Notes: generated by a model from the sequence alone, not told the origin. A stretch of DNA of 33,960 bases from Lachnospiraceae bacterium (GCA_015056865.1 SVFM01000027.1:1-33960), one strand, 5' to 3'; counted from the first letter of the stretch, positions 8,037 through 16,646 are shown. Translations and numbers: made by a program.

Positions 8037-9356
8037 ATGGCGGATAAAAGTTTGCGTAGTTGGCTGGAAGGAAAAGAGATTAAGGTGTTTTGCTTTGCCA
8101 CCTTGATGCTACTGCTGGTCGCCGGTGTAGGATTGTATCTTGCTCAGATGATATCCGGGGAGGGGATTCCTCTTTGGGAGGGGATCAGAAATATCATTGT
8201 CTCCAGGGACGCGTTGATTACGGACTATTTTGAGTTGGCCGGATATGCAGCTGCCTTTTTCAACGGAGCCTTGGTGGTGGGCATTGGACTGCTCTTGCTT
8301 TGTCTGGAAAAGGTGCCCTTTACCGGACTGACCCTGGCGGCAATCTTCATCAATGCAGGATATGGGCTGTGGGGGAAGAACCCGCTGAATATCTTACCTG
8401 TTTTATTAGGTACTTATTTATATGCCAGACTGCACAGGGCGCGTTTGAGCAGATACATATACACGGCTCTGTTTGGCACCAGCCTGGCACCTTTGGTGAC
8501 GGAGCTGATCTATCTTTTACCCTTTGACAGGTGGGTCAATCTGCTGATCGCAGTTCTGATAGGGGTGTTTGTGGGATTTACCCTGCCTCCCTTGGCCATG
8601 CATACTGCCTCCATGCATATGGGATATAATCTGTATAATGTAGGGTTTGCTACGGGAATACTGGCTTTTGTCAGTGTATGTATTCTGAAATCTCTGGGGA
8701 TGGAGAGTCAGTCCGTACTGATCTGGCGGGAGGGCCGGCCGGTCTGGCTGATTGCAGGAATGTGCGGCTATTTTCTTATGACCTTTTTCTACGGATGGTA
8801 TCTGGAGCATTGGAATATCAAAAAATTCATTAAGATCTGGCGGCATCCCGGCAGGGCCGTGGCGGATTTTGTGTTGATGGATGGCCCGGGTGCCACTTTG
8901 ATGAACATGAGTACAGTGGGGCTGGTGTGTGTAATCTATGTGTGTGCTGTAGGGGGCGATTTTTCCGGGCCTGTGGTGGGAGCCATCCTGACAGCCTTCG
9001 GGTTTTCGGCCTTCGGTGCACATTTGAAGAATTATCTGCCGGTGTTGACCGGCGTGTGTCTGGCATCGCTGCTGCCCCAGTACAGCCTGACCACTCCCGG
9101 GTTTTTGCTGGCCAGTGCCTTTGCGGTGGGGCTGGCACCCATTGCCGGGCAGTTTGGCCCTGTAGCGGGTGTAATTGCAGGTCTGCTCCATGCAGTCATT
9201 GTCATGTGTACCTCCCAGTTGTACGGGGGACTGAATTTGTATAATAACGGATTTAGCGCGGGCTGGGTGGCCATTGTGATGATACCGGCCCTGGAGAGCT
9301 TTATGCACGGGTTTCGTGCAAGAAAAAAACAGAAGAAGGAGGCGAAGGGAAAATGA
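8037..9356 (+). CDS. DUF1576 multi-pass membrane protein with internal duplication
   Basis: A 439-residue, highly hydrophobic protein with roughly ten or more predicted membrane segments, matching the DUF1576 family. The start follows a GAGGAGG Shine-Dalgarno that overlaps the end of the ATPase gene. Two motif pairs recur: NILPVLLG (118-125) with GYNLYNVGFATG (196-207), and YLPVLTG (333-339) with GGLNLYNNGFSAG (397-409). The similar order and spacing suggest two homologous halves, as in many transporters and channels. The basic C terminus (RARKKQKKEAKGK) should be cytoplasmic. The substrate is unknown. Co-transcription with trpB2 makes an aromatic compound, serine derivative or indole conceivable, but this is only inference. 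Confidence 0.85.
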   Translation: MADKSLRSWLEGKEIKVFCFATLMLLLVAGVGLYLAQMISGEGIPLWEGIRNIIVSRDALITDYFELAGYAAAFFNGALVVGIGLLLLCLEKVPFTGLTLAAIFINAGYGLWGKNPLNILPVLLGTYLYARLHRARLSRYIYTALFGTSLAPLVTELIYLLPFDRWVNLLIAVLIGVFVGFTLPPLAMHTASMHMGYNLYNVGFATGILAFVSVCILKSLGMESQSVLIWREGRPVWLIAGMCGYFLMTFFYGWYLEHWNIKKFIKIWRHPGRAVADFVLMDGPGATLMNMSTVGLVCVIYVCAVGGDFSGPVVGAILTAFGFSAFGAHLKNYLPVLTGVCLASLLPQYSLTTPGFLLASAFAVGLAPIAGQFGPVAGVIAGLLHAVIVMCTSQLYGGLNLYNNGFSAGWVAIVMIPALESFMHGFRARKKQKKEAKGK

Positions 9357-9706
9357 CCCATGAGAGAAAAAAAGTCGCTAAGATCATAGAGGAACTGACC
9401 ATGTATTTCTTTACAGCGGGCGCGGACAGGATCAGTTCAGATATTAAAAAGGACGGAAATCAGGTGATGATTACCTTTCGCTCCAACTACCAACCGGACT
9501 GTGAGCATATGTTGGAGAACTTGGAGGAGTATTTAAATGAGCCCAAAAACACCGGTATAGAAGATATTTACTGGGAACTGGCCGGCTCCGGAGATCCGGG
9601 GGAGAGCAGTCAGCTTTTGTTGGTGGGCATGATGGTGGATAAGGCAATCGTACAGCGAGAGCCCGGCCAGGTGGTGCTGACTTTGTACAAGGAATTGCAG
9701 GAATAA
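9353..9706 (+). CDS. Small soluble protein of unknown function, operon partner of DUF1576
   Basis: The 117-residue product starts with an ATG that overlaps the DUF1576 stop by 4 nt (ATGA), a sign of translational coupling. A Shine-Dalgarno (AAGAAGGAGGCG) lies in the end of the upstream gene. It is acidic, has no membrane segment and looks like an alpha/beta domain: a helix (KKVAKIIEELTMYFFTAG), then strands around DGNQVMITFRSN and a C-terminal strand VVLTLYKEL. I do not recognise the family with certainty. Tight coupling to the membrane protein suggests a regulatory or accessory subunit. Confidence 0.75.
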   Translation: MTHERKKVAKIIEELTMYFFTAGADRISSDIKKDGNQVMITFRSNYQPDCEHMLENLEEYLNEPKNTGIEDIYWELAGSGDPGESSQLLLVGMMVDKAIVQREPGQVVLTLYKELQE

Positions 9707-9755
9707 AAAGAAAAAGGCTGGGGATACTTCCTGAAAAAAGGAAGGGAGCCGGCGC

Positions 9756-10430
9756 ATGAAAAAAGAGAGCGGTAGGAAAACAGGGAGAGGAAAGTGGCTG
9801 CTGCTTGTTCCTGCTCTTTTTGTGTTTTTGGTTGTAGGTGCATTTGCCTGGAAGTGGCAGACGGAAGGGGATTATGCAGGAGAGGGCATTGTCTGTCAGA
9901 GGATCAGTCCCATCACCTGGGAAGAAAGAGTTGAGCAGGAGTATCTGGAAAGATATCAGGATTGTTTGACCGATCTGGAGGACGGGGATATTTTGCTGAC
10001 TTCCTGTTCTCATACGCTGGGCTGGCGCAACGGTCATGCGGCCATTGTGGTAGATGCCGAGAAGGAACTGACGTTGGAAGCTGTGATGCCGGGCAGTGTA
10101 TCCTGTATACAGTCTGTGGCCAAATGGCGGGGCTACCCGGGAGTCATGGTTTTGCGGCTGAAAGGGGTTTCTGCCGGGGAGCGCAGCCGGATAGCAGACT
10201 ACGCCAGGGAACAGATGACAGGAACGGAATATGGGTTTACCGGAGATTTGGTGGAACACTTTTTTGGCATGGAGGCTCAAAACACCCACTGCGCCCACTT
10301 GATTCGGGAGACTTACCTGGTATTCGGATATGATCTGGACGGTGACGGCGGCATCTTTGTGACACCCAGAGATATTTCCATCAGTCCCCTTTTGGAAGTG
10401 GTAGAGTCCTACAATGTAAAGGGCTGGTAA
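9756..10430 (+). CDS. Membrane-anchored YiiX/C92-like permuted papain-fold protein
   Basis: A 224-residue protein with a basic N terminus and one transmembrane helix (about residues 14-31, LLLVPALFVFLVVGAFAW), so the rest is probably outside the membrane. The core shows the order typical of circularly permuted NlpC/P60 (YiiX/YebB, peptidase C92) proteins: GDILLT, then the His motif NGHAAIVV (His94), then the Cys motif THCAHLIRETY (Cys179). A catalytic His before Cys is the mark of the permuted fold. The likely activity is amidase or thiol-ester hydrolysis on cell-wall or lipid substrates (family inference). The 49-nt gap before it can form a CTTCC/GGAAG hairpin that includes the Shine-Dalgarno region. 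Confidence 0.75.
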   Translation: MKKESGRKTGRGKWLLLVPALFVFLVVGAFAWKWQTEGDYAGEGIVCQRISPITWEERVEQEYLERYQDCLTDLEDGDILLTSCSHTLGWRNGHAAIVVDAEKELTLEAVMPGSVSCIQSVAKWRGYPGVMVLRLKGVSAGERSRIADYAREQMTGTEYGFTGDLVEHFFGMEAQNTHCAHLIRETYLVFGYDLDGDGGIFVTPRDISISPLLEVVESYNVKGW

Positions 10431-10489
10431 TTAGATATTGCGTAAGGCCACGGTGATTTGGTAAAATGCAGGTAGGGAGGAAGCAGAAG

Positions 10490-11077
10490 ATGGCAGGTAT
10501 GAATGATACAAAAATAGAACAACCCTTTATCAAACAGTTGGAGGAGCAGGCATATCAGGCGGCAGCAGAGATGATTCAGGTCGGTGGGATGAAACCGGGA
10601 CAGATATTGGTCATAGGCTGTTCTACCAGTGAGGTGGCAGGGGAGAAGATCGGTTCTTTTTCCAGTCCGGATATGGCGGAAGGGATTTTTCGGGGGATTT
10701 CCCGTGCAGCCCGGGAGCAGGAGATCTATCTGGCGGCCCAGTGCTGTGAGCACCTGAACAGGGCGCTGATCCTGGAAGAGGATGCAGCAGTAAAGTATGG
10801 CTATGAGCTTGTCAATGTAGTGCCCCAGCCTAAAGCAGGGGGATCCTTTGCCACAGCTGCATACCGACATTTTCAGGCACCGGTGGCGGTGGAGCATATC
10901 AAGGCTCATGCGGGAATAGATATTGGGGATACGCTGATCGGCATGCATTTGAAGGATGTGGCGGTGCCGGTGCGGATCTCTGTAAAGAGGATCGGGGAGG
11001 CCAGAGTGGTCTGCGCCCGGACCAGAGCCAAGTTCGTGGGCGGAGTGAGAGCGGTCTATGATGAGGCCCTGTTATAA
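10490..11077 (+). CDS. UPF0340 / YwlG family protein (TIGR01440)
   Basis: About 195 residues. The ATG at 10490 is preferred over one at 10466 because AGGGAGG (10474-10480) sits 9 nt upstream of it and within the longer reading. The sequence shows the family's conserved traits: an N-terminal helical segment, a strand GQILVIGCSTSEVAGEKIG, CCEHLNRALILE, VNVVPQPKAGGS and GIDIGDTLIGMHLKDVAVPVR. The biochemical role of the family is not established; structures show a Rossmann-like fold. The gene ends 28 nt before cca, so it is probably part of the same transcript. Confidence 0.85.
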   Translation: MAGMNDTKIEQPFIKQLEEQAYQAAAEMIQVGGMKPGQILVIGCSTSEVAGEKIGSFSSPDMAEGIFRGISRAAREQEIYLAAQCCEHLNRALILEEDAAVKYGYELVNVVPQPKAGGSFATAAYRHFQAPVAVEHIKAHAGIDIGDTLIGMHLKDVAVPVRISVKRIGEARVVCARTRAKFVGGVRAVYDEALL

Positions 11078-11105
11078 TTTTTTCAATACGGAAGAGAGAA
11101 AAGAT

Positions 11106-12431
11106 ATGAAGATTCAGTTGCCCGAAAAAGTGGCATTTATCATAAAGACCATACAGGATGCAGGTTATGAGGCCTATGCGGTAGGAGGATGCGTCCGTGA
11201 CAGTATATTGGGCAGAACGCCGGACGACTGGGATATCACGACTTCGGCCAAGCCGGAGCAGATCAAGGCTTTGTTTAAGCGTACGGTGGATACCGGACTG
11301 AAGCACGGTACCGTGACAGTATTGCTGGAACGGCAGGGCTTTGAGGTTACCACTTACCGGATCGACGGTAAGTATGAGGACAGCAGACATCCCAGCCAAG
11401 TGATCTTTACGTCTGATCTGTTGGAGGATTTAAAGCGCCGGGATTTTACCATCAACGCCATGGCGTATAACGAGCAAACCGGGCTGGTAGACGCCTTTGA
11501 CGGTCTTAAGGATCTGAAGGAAGGCGTGATCCGGTGTGTAGGAAACCCGCGGGAGAGATTTGAGGAGGACGCCCTGAGGATCATGCGTGCCGTGCGGTTT
11601 GCGGCCCAATTGGGCTATCGGATCGAAAAGGAGACGGAAGAGGCCATTCGTCAGCTGGCGCCTACACTGGAGCGGATCAGTGCGGAGCGGATTCAGGTGG
11701 AGCTGGTAAAGTTGTTGGTATCCCCTTATCCGGATTATCTGGGTATGGCTTGGGAACTGGGCATCACGGCGGTGATCCTGCCGGAGTTTGATGCAGCCAT
11801 GGGCTGTGAGCAAAAGAACCGGCACCATCGTTATACGGTGGGAGAACATACTTTGCGTGCTCTGGCGGCAGCAGCTCCGGACCGGGTTCTGCGACTGACC
11901 ATGCTGTTACATGATCTGGGCAAGCCCCAGGCCTTGACCTTTGATAAGGAAGGGGTAGCTCATTTTTACGGACATGAGGAGATCAGTGCGGACATTGCCC
12001 GCCGGATCCTCAGACGGCTGAAGTTTGATAATGATACCGTCTATAAGGTGACAAAGCTGGTGTTGTACCATGATTATGGCTGTGACGTGGATCCGGACAG
12101 ACGGACGGTGCGCAGAGCCATCCATAAGATCGGAGAGGATATTTTTCCTCTGTTGCCGGCGGTCAGGAGAGCGGACCTGGCGGCTCAGAGTGATTATATG
12201 CGAAAGGAAAAGGAAGCCAGACTGGCTGCCTGGGAGCACTGCTATGAGGAGATCCTGCGCCTGCAGGAATGCGTATCTTTGAGGGATCTGGCGGTAACGG
12301 GCAGGGACCTGATCCAGGCAGGCATGCAGCCCGGCAGGGAGCTGGGAGAGACCCTGCAGAGGATGCTGGAAGCAGTGTTGGAGGATCCGGCCAGAAATAC
12401 AAAAGAATATCTCCTTGGCATGATAAAATAA
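11106..12431 (+). CDS. cca: CCA-adding tRNA nucleotidyltransferase
   Basis: The enzyme adds or repairs the 3' CCA end of tRNAs from CTP and ATP. The start at 11106 follows a GGAAGAGAG Shine-Dalgarno; an upstream in-frame ATG at 11058 lies inside the preceding gene. The product is 441 residues with the class II nucleotidyltransferase signature VGGCVRD (26-32) and the metal-binding DDWD (40-43). The RNA-binding/flexible-loop region follows, with RRDFTINAMA (about 116-125) and EEDALRIMRAVRFAAQLGY. A C-terminal HD domain has LLHDLGKP (His269, Asp270), often linked to phosphatase activity in this family. The tRNA genes at the right end of the window lack an encoded CCA, so this enzyme would be needed for them. 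Confidence 0.95.
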   Translation: MKIQLPEKVAFIIKTIQDAGYEAYAVGGCVRDSILGRTPDDWDITTSAKPEQIKALFKRTVDTGLKHGTVTVLLERQGFEVTTYRIDGKYEDSRHPSQVIFTSDLLEDLKRRDFTINAMAYNEQTGLVDAFDGLKDLKEGVIRCVGNPRERFEEDALRIMRAVRFAAQLGYRIEKETEEAIRQLAPTLERISAERIQVELVKLLVSPYPDYLGMAWELGITAVILPEFDAAMGCEQKNRHHRYTVGEHTLRALAAAAPDRVLRLTMLLHDLGKPQALTFDKEGVAHFYGHEEISADIARRILRRLKFDNDTVYKVTKLVLYHDYGCDVDPDRRTVRRAIHKIGEDIFPLLPAVRRADLAAQSDYMRKEKEARLAAWEHCYEEILRLQECVSLRDLAVTGRDLIQAGMQPGRELGETLQRMLEAVLEDPARNTKEYLLGMIK

Positions 12432-12451
12432 CATACTTTTTTCTCCCCTCA

Positions 12452-12460
12452 CATATGATA
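12452..12460 (+). promoter_or_regulatory. Sporulation-type -10 element before the CotS-like gene
   Basis: CATATGATA fits the CATAnnnTA -10 of mother-cell sigma factors (sigma-K, overlapping sigma-E). A possible AC-containing -35 lies about 15 nt upstream. The position agrees with a coat-protein gene starting at 12507. Confidence 0.4.
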
Positions 12461-12506
12461 GGATAGACCCTGCAAAAGGGTGAATCCAAGTATGGGGGGA
12501 ATGGCA

Positions 12507-13490
12507 GTGAATGACAAGGCGATTGGTTTGCTTGACCAATATGAGATAGAAGTGCTTCGCACCAGAAAAGGGCGGGGCGCTATTCTTTGTGACAGTGATA
12601 AAGGGACATTGATCTTTATGGAATATCAGGGCCCCAAGGAAAAAGTGAAGGTGCAAAGCCGCCTGCTTGAACAGATAGCTGACAGTGGCACACTGCCGGT
12701 AGAACAAATTCTGCCCAACCGGGAGGGGGAACTGCTGACCAAGGATACGGACGGGGTTTCTTATATTTTGAAAACCCATTTTGAAGGCAGAGAGTGTAAT
12801 ATCCAGGATATGCAGGAGTGTCTGCGAGGGGTGCGCACACTGGCAAAGCTGCACAATGTGATGCATTTGGAGGGAGAGTGCCCCCAGATGCCGGTATTCC
12901 AGCCGGAGAAGGAATATGAGAAGCATAACAGGGAGCTGAAAAGAGTCCGCCGTTACTTGCGGGAAAAGGGTCAAAAAAATCGATTTGAATTGTATCTGCA
13001 GCAGGAGTATGACTATTTTTTGGACCAGGCCCGGGAGATTTTCCAGGAATGGAGTGCCTTTGTGATGCCCCAGGATTATGAGTTTCTGCGGGAGAGCGGG
13101 ACCTTTTGCCATGGGGACTATCAGTACCATAATATTATTGAGACCGGCACCGGTCAGGCAGTGATCCATTTCGAAAAGTGTGTGATGGATGATCAGATCA
13201 GGGACTTATACCTTTTCATGCGAAAGCTCCTGGAAAAGAGCAACTGGTCCAAGGAGCTGGGAGACCGGTTGCTTAAGACCTACAGTGCCATCAGGCCGTT
13301 GCCTGCCAGGTCCTTTGTGGCCTTGTATTACCGACTTGCTTATCCGGAGAAATTCTGGAAGATCGTGAACTTTTATTATAATTCCGGAAAGGCCTGGATC
13401 CCGGAGAAAAACCTGGAGAAGCTACAGAAGGTGGTGGCCCAGGAAAAACAAAAGCAGGAGTTTTTAAGCGCCGTATTTAGAACATTATAA
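12507..13490 (+). CDS. CotS/YutH-like spore coat kinase-fold protein
   Basis: The GTG at 12507 is chosen because a G-rich Shine-Dalgarno (12494-12500) lies 6 nt upstream and the protein then starts MNDKAIGLLDQYEIEVLRT, which fits CotS relatives; starts at 12480 or 12492 are possible. About 327 residues. The fold is the aminoglycoside-phosphotransferase/choline-kinase type, with an N-lobe up to about residue 100 and the catalytic-loop motif HGDYQYHN (202-209). The later metal-binding Asp expected in D-F-D/E is replaced: the motif reads IHFEKC (220-225), with His221 in that place. The protein may thus be a pseudokinase acting as a structural coat component (inference). A sporulation-type -10 stands before the gene. 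Confidence 0.75.
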   Translation: MNDKAIGLLDQYEIEVLRTRKGRGAILCDSDKGTLIFMEYQGPKEKVKVQSRLLEQIADSGTLPVEQILPNREGELLTKDTDGVSYILKTHFEGRECNIQDMQECLRGVRTLAKLHNVMHLEGECPQMPVFQPEKEYEKHNRELKRVRRYLREKGQKNRFELYLQQEYDYFLDQAREIFQEWSAFVMPQDYEFLRESGTFCHGDYQYHNIIETGTGQAVIHFEKCVMDDQIRDLYLFMRKLLEKSNWSKELGDRLLKTYSAIRPLPARSFVALYYRLAYPEKFWKIVNFYYNSGKAWIPEKNLEKLQKVVAQEKQKQEFLSAVFRTL

Positions 13491-13528
13491 ACAGTATAAT
13501 CTATAAGGAAAAAGGTAAGATTAAGGAC

Positions 13529-14245
13529 ATGGAGAAGAAATATACGTATGAGGACTTTTTGGAGATCATCCGCGCTCTGCGCAGCGAGAATGGCTGTCCC
13601 TGGGACAGGGAACAGACCCACCAAAGCTTACGGCCTTGTCTGATGGAGGAGGCTGCGGAGGTGATTGCCGCCATTCGGATCTTTGACCAGACCGGCAATC
13701 CGGCCAATCTAAAGGAAGAGTTGGGGGATGTGCTTTTGCAGGTGGTCATGCATGCGCAGATCGCAGCGGAGGAAGGGTTGTTTAGCATGGAGGATGTGGT
13801 CCAGGACGTGGCAGAAAAAATGGTGCGCAGACACCCCCATGTGTTCGGTGATGTGGAGGCTTCCACCTCAGGGCAGGTGTTGGAAAACTGGGAGGAGATC
13901 AAGAAGAAGGAAAAGGAAAAGCAGGCCTGGGTGGAATCACCTTTAAGAGAGGTGCCGCCGGAGCTTCCTGCACTAACCAGAGCGCCTAAGGTGCTCAAAA
14001 AGGCGGACAAGCATTATGGTTACCGCAGCACTTATGAGGAGGATATGGACAAGCTGGAACAGGCCTTGCATCAGCTGCGGGCCCAAACGCCCAAGGAATA
14101 TGATGAAGAGATCGAAAAACAGGTGGGAAATATCCTTATGGCGGTCTCGGATATCTCCCGATTGTGCAAATTGTCTCAGGAACAGATATTGACAGATAAA
14201 ATAGCTGATTTGATAGAGCTATGCGAGGGAAAAGCCGAAAAATAG
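13529..14245 (+). CDS. mazG: MazG nucleoside triphosphate pyrophosphohydrolase
   Basis: It hydrolyses (d)NTPs, including non-canonical ones, to monophosphates and pyrophosphate. The 238-residue product has the MazG metal-binding helices EEAAEV (Glu40, Glu41, Glu44) and EELGD (Glu63, Glu64, Asp67) in an all-alpha core beginning with ENGCPWDREQTHQSL. A second, weaker MazG-like segment follows (residues about 150-238), giving the usual two-domain length. The gene precedes hup and the rqcP cluster, as in other endospore formers where mazG (yabN) lies next to yabO. Confidence 0.93.
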   Translation: MEKKYTYEDFLEIIRALRSENGCPWDREQTHQSLRPCLMEEAAEVIAAIRIFDQTGNPANLKEELGDVLLQVVMHAQIAAEEGLFSMEDVVQDVAEKMVRRHPHVFGDVEASTSGQVLENWEEIKKKEKEKQAWVESPLREVPPELPALTRAPKVLKKADKHYGYRSTYEEDMDKLEQALHQLRAQTPKEYDEEIEKQVGNILMAVSDISRLCKLSQEQILTDKIADLIELCEGKAEK

Positions 14246-14255
14246 GCAAAACAGC

Positions 14256-14284
14256 TTGACAAAGGGTGCAAAAACGTCTATAAC
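14256..14284 (+). promoter_or_regulatory. Strong sigma-A promoter of the HU gene
   Basis: A perfect TTGACA (14256-14261), a 17-bp spacer and TATAAC (14279-14284) predict a leader of about 45 nt to the HU ATG, with a GAGGAGGAG Shine-Dalgarno. Confidence 0.8.
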
Positions 14285-14335
14285 TAGAATATATAATCCA
14301 ATAAAATAGAACTCAATTTAGAGGAGGAGTTTGTT

Positions 14336-14611
14336 ATGAACAAAACAGAATTAGTTGCTGCTGTTGCTGAGCAGGCTGGTATTTCTAAGAAAGATGCTGA
14401 GAAGGCACTGAGTGCGTTCACAAGCGTAGTTACAGATGAGTTGAAGAAGGGTGGCAAGGTTCAGCTGGTTGGCTTTGGTACATTTGAAGTAAGCGAGAGA
14501 AAAGCTAGAGAGGGCAGAAATCCTCAGACCAAGCAGGTTATGAAGATCGAAGCTTCCAAGGCTCCTAAGTTCAAAGCTGGTAAAGCTCTGAAAGACACAG
14601 TGAACGCATAG
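14336..14611 (+). CDS. hup: HU-family nucleoid DNA-binding protein
   Basis: A 91-residue histone-like protein that bends and compacts DNA as a dimer. It begins MNKTELVAAVAEQAGISKKD, contains the family core GKVQLVGFGTFEVSERKARE (about residues 41-60) and the DNA-clasping arm with GRNPQTKQVMKIEASK around the conserved Pro, and ends FKAGKALKDTVNA. The length equals the family norm. It has its own strong promoter, an excellent Shine-Dalgarno and a terminator, consistent with high independent expression. Codon choice (GCT, AAG) looks more biased than that of its neighbours. Confidence 0.97.
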   Translation: MNKTELVAAVAEQAGISKKDAEKALSAFTSVVTDELKKGGKVQLVGFGTFEVSERKAREGRNPQTKQVMKIEASKAPKFKAGKALKDTVNA

Positions 14612-14634
14612 TATCCGTAACCGGAAGAGTTATT

Positions 14635-14669
14635 CAAAGAGATTGGCGTAAAAGGCTGATCTCTTTTTG
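14635..14669 (+). terminator. Terminator after the HU gene
   Basis: An 8-bp stem AAAGAGAT/ATCTCTTT with a 14-nt loop is followed by a T run; it starts about 25 nt after the hup stop codon. Confidence 0.8.
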
Positions 14670-14745
14670 TGTAAAGAATATTTTTTAAAGAGTTGATTGC
14701 TGTAAAGATTACAATTGGCATGCATTGGCAATTTTCAAAATACTG

Positions 14746-14774
14746 TTGATATTTAGCGAATATTAAGATAAAAT
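14746..14774 (+). promoter_or_regulatory. Sigma-A promoter of the zinc-ribbon protein gene
   Basis: TTGATA (14746-14751), a 17-bp spacer and TAAAAT (14769-14774) lie about 58 nt before the start codon. Confidence 0.6.
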
Positions 14775-14831
14775 ATAAGAAATACGGCAAAATGTCTTTT
14801 TGTAAAACAAGGGGCATGGAGAGGAGAAAAA

Positions 14832-16646
14832 ATGTTTTGTAAAAATTGTGGAGCACAGTTAGATGACGCGGATCGTTTTTGCATGAGTTGTGGATGTAAA
14901 GTAGAAGAAAATGCAGCACCTGCCGAGCAAGTTGCTGCTGAAAGTCCGGCCCAGGCTGAGCCGGTGCAGGCAGAGCCTGTTCAGACAACCGTAAATCCGG
15001 CCCCGGCAGCAGTTTCCGGGAAAAAGGCCAAAGTGAAAAAGCCCGGTTTCTTGAAACTGTCCAAGGGTATGCTGGCACTGATCATTTCCGGCGCCGGTGT
15101 GGTATGTATTGCACTTTTGGTTCTGCTCAATCTGTCCGGTATCAAGAATTTTTATTATGCGAACATAGCCTCTCCGGACAGCTATTACAAATATGTGGAG
15201 AAGCAGGGAGCAGATGAACTGGCATCCACGGCATCTGTTTATTATGGGCAGTATGCGGACAATTTGGATCTTTCCGACAAGAAAGCGGAAGTGGAAGTAT
15301 CGGTGGAACTGGGCGAGAGTTTCCAGGACCTTCTCTCTCTGATGGGCATGGCAAGCTCCGGCAGTCTGGATATTGATTGGTTGGAGAGCCTTTCTCTGAA
15401 ATTGGGTGCCAATGTGAAAAATCAGAAGGTCAGTGTGGACGCACAGGCGGTTATGAACAAAAAGGATCTTTTGTCCGGCAAGGTGATCTTGGATTGTCAG
15501 GAAGAGACCATGTACTTCCAGGTACCTGAGCTGAACAAGTCCTGGCTGGGCGCAGAGTTCAGGGATATGAACCTAGATTATGATGACGAGATCTGGGAGC
15601 AGATGGCTACCATGGCTAAGAACATGCCGGAAAGCAAGGATGTGGATAAGCTTCTGGCCAAATATATCAATCTGGCACTTGATCATGTGAAGGATGTGGA
15701 TAAGAAGAAGGATACCCTTAAGGTGGGTGACATTTCTCAGAATTGTACCGAACTGACGGTTACCATTGATGAAGATACTCTGCAGGAAATGGCCGAGGCT
15801 GTTTTGGAGGTCATGGAGGAGGATAAGGATCTGGAGAAACTGATCCGTCAGATTGCAGCCATGGACGAGTATACTGATCCGGATGATGTTTACGATGCGT
15901 TCCTTGATTTCATTGATGAGGGCTTGGATACAGTTGATAATATTGGCGATAGTGACATCGAGATCGTTATGACCCTGTGGGTAGACGGTAAAGGCAACAT
16001 CAGAGGCAGACAGATTGAGTACGATCATGTAGTGATTTCCTACATCATGCCTTTCGAGGGTTCTGAGTTTGGCTTTGAGGCTGTTGTAAAGAATAAAGGA
16101 AGTTATGTGGATGGTTATTATTATGGTTCTAACGAGAGTATTACCATAGAAGGTACCGGTAAGAAATCCGGTAATAAATTAAACGGAACTTTTGAGATTG
16201 GCTACAACGGAGCAGGGTTGGTGGACATCCAGGTGGAAGATTTTGATACCAAAAAGCTTCAGAAGGGTGAACTTGACGGTCACTTCGTAGTACAGATCTC
16301 CAACGGCATGGCATCACTTATGGGAATGTCCAGTCTCTACGGCTTGACCGACTACAGCCTGGATATTGTGGTTGATACCACAGAAACCTCCGGAAGTGCG
16401 ACGCTGAAATTGCTGGATGGAGAGGAAATGATGATTACAATGGATGTGAGCAGCAAGCTCACTAAGGGTAGCAAGGTTTCTGTTCCCGCATCCAAGAATG
16501 TGATAATGGCAGATGATGAAGATGCACTGATAGAATGGGTTGAGGATCTGAAGTTTGATGATCTGTTGGATAAGTTGGAGGATGAAATTGATGTTCCTTC
16601 TGACATAATTGATTATCTGGAAGCTGTTCTGGATTGGTATCTGTAA
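14832..16646 (+). CDS. Zinc-ribbon membrane protein with large extracytoplasmic domain
   Basis: A 604-residue protein. The N terminus is a zinc ribbon with two CxxC knuckles (Cys3/Cys6 and Cys17/Cys20). A low-complexity Ala/Pro/Glu/Gln linker (about 24-62) and a basic patch (KKAKVKKPG) lead to one transmembrane helix (about 78-100). The remaining 500 residues are acidic and probably outside the cell; they hold several beta-rich segments resembling lipoprotein-like sensor modules, with no catalytic motif seen. The architecture (cytoplasmic zinc ribbon, single helix, external domain) is common in Firmicutes proteins of unknown role, perhaps envelope sensing. It has its own promoter and terminator. 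It sits between hup and the ABC genes and breaks the usual hup-rqcP adjacency. Confidence 0.8.
   Translation: MFCKNCGAQLDDADRFCMSCGCKVEENAAPAEQVAAESPAQAEPVQAEPVQTTVNPAPAAVSGKKAKVKKPGFLKLSKGMLALIISGAGVVCIALLVLLNLSGIKNFYYANIASPDSYYKYVEKQGADELASTASVYYGQYADNLDLSDKKAEVEVSVELGESFQDLLSLMGMASSGSLDIDWLESLSLKLGANVKNQKVSVDAQAVMNKKDLLSGKVILDCQEETMYFQVPELNKSWLGAEFRDMNLDYDDEIWEQMATMAKNMPESKDVDKLLAKYINLALDHVKDVDKKKDTLKVGDISQNCTELTVTIDEDTLQEMAEAVLEVMEEDKDLEKLIRQIAAMDEYTDPDDVYDAFLDFIDEGLDTVDNIGDSDIEIVMTLWVDGKGNIRGRQIEYDHVVISYIMPFEGSEFGFEAVVKNKGSYVDGYYYGSNESITIEGTGKKSGNKLNGTFEIGYNGAGLVDIQVEDFDTKKLQKGELDGHFVVQISNGMASLMGMSSLYGLTDYSLDIVVDTTETSGSATLKLLDGEEMMITMDVSSKLTKGSKVSVPASKNVIMADDEDALIEWVEDLKFDDLLDKLEDEIDVPSDIIDYLEAVLDWYL

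Noticed and set aside
11907..13169. A 420-residue minus-strand ORF across cca and the CotS-like gene
   Set aside because: It spans two well-supported genes in antisense and shows no family character.
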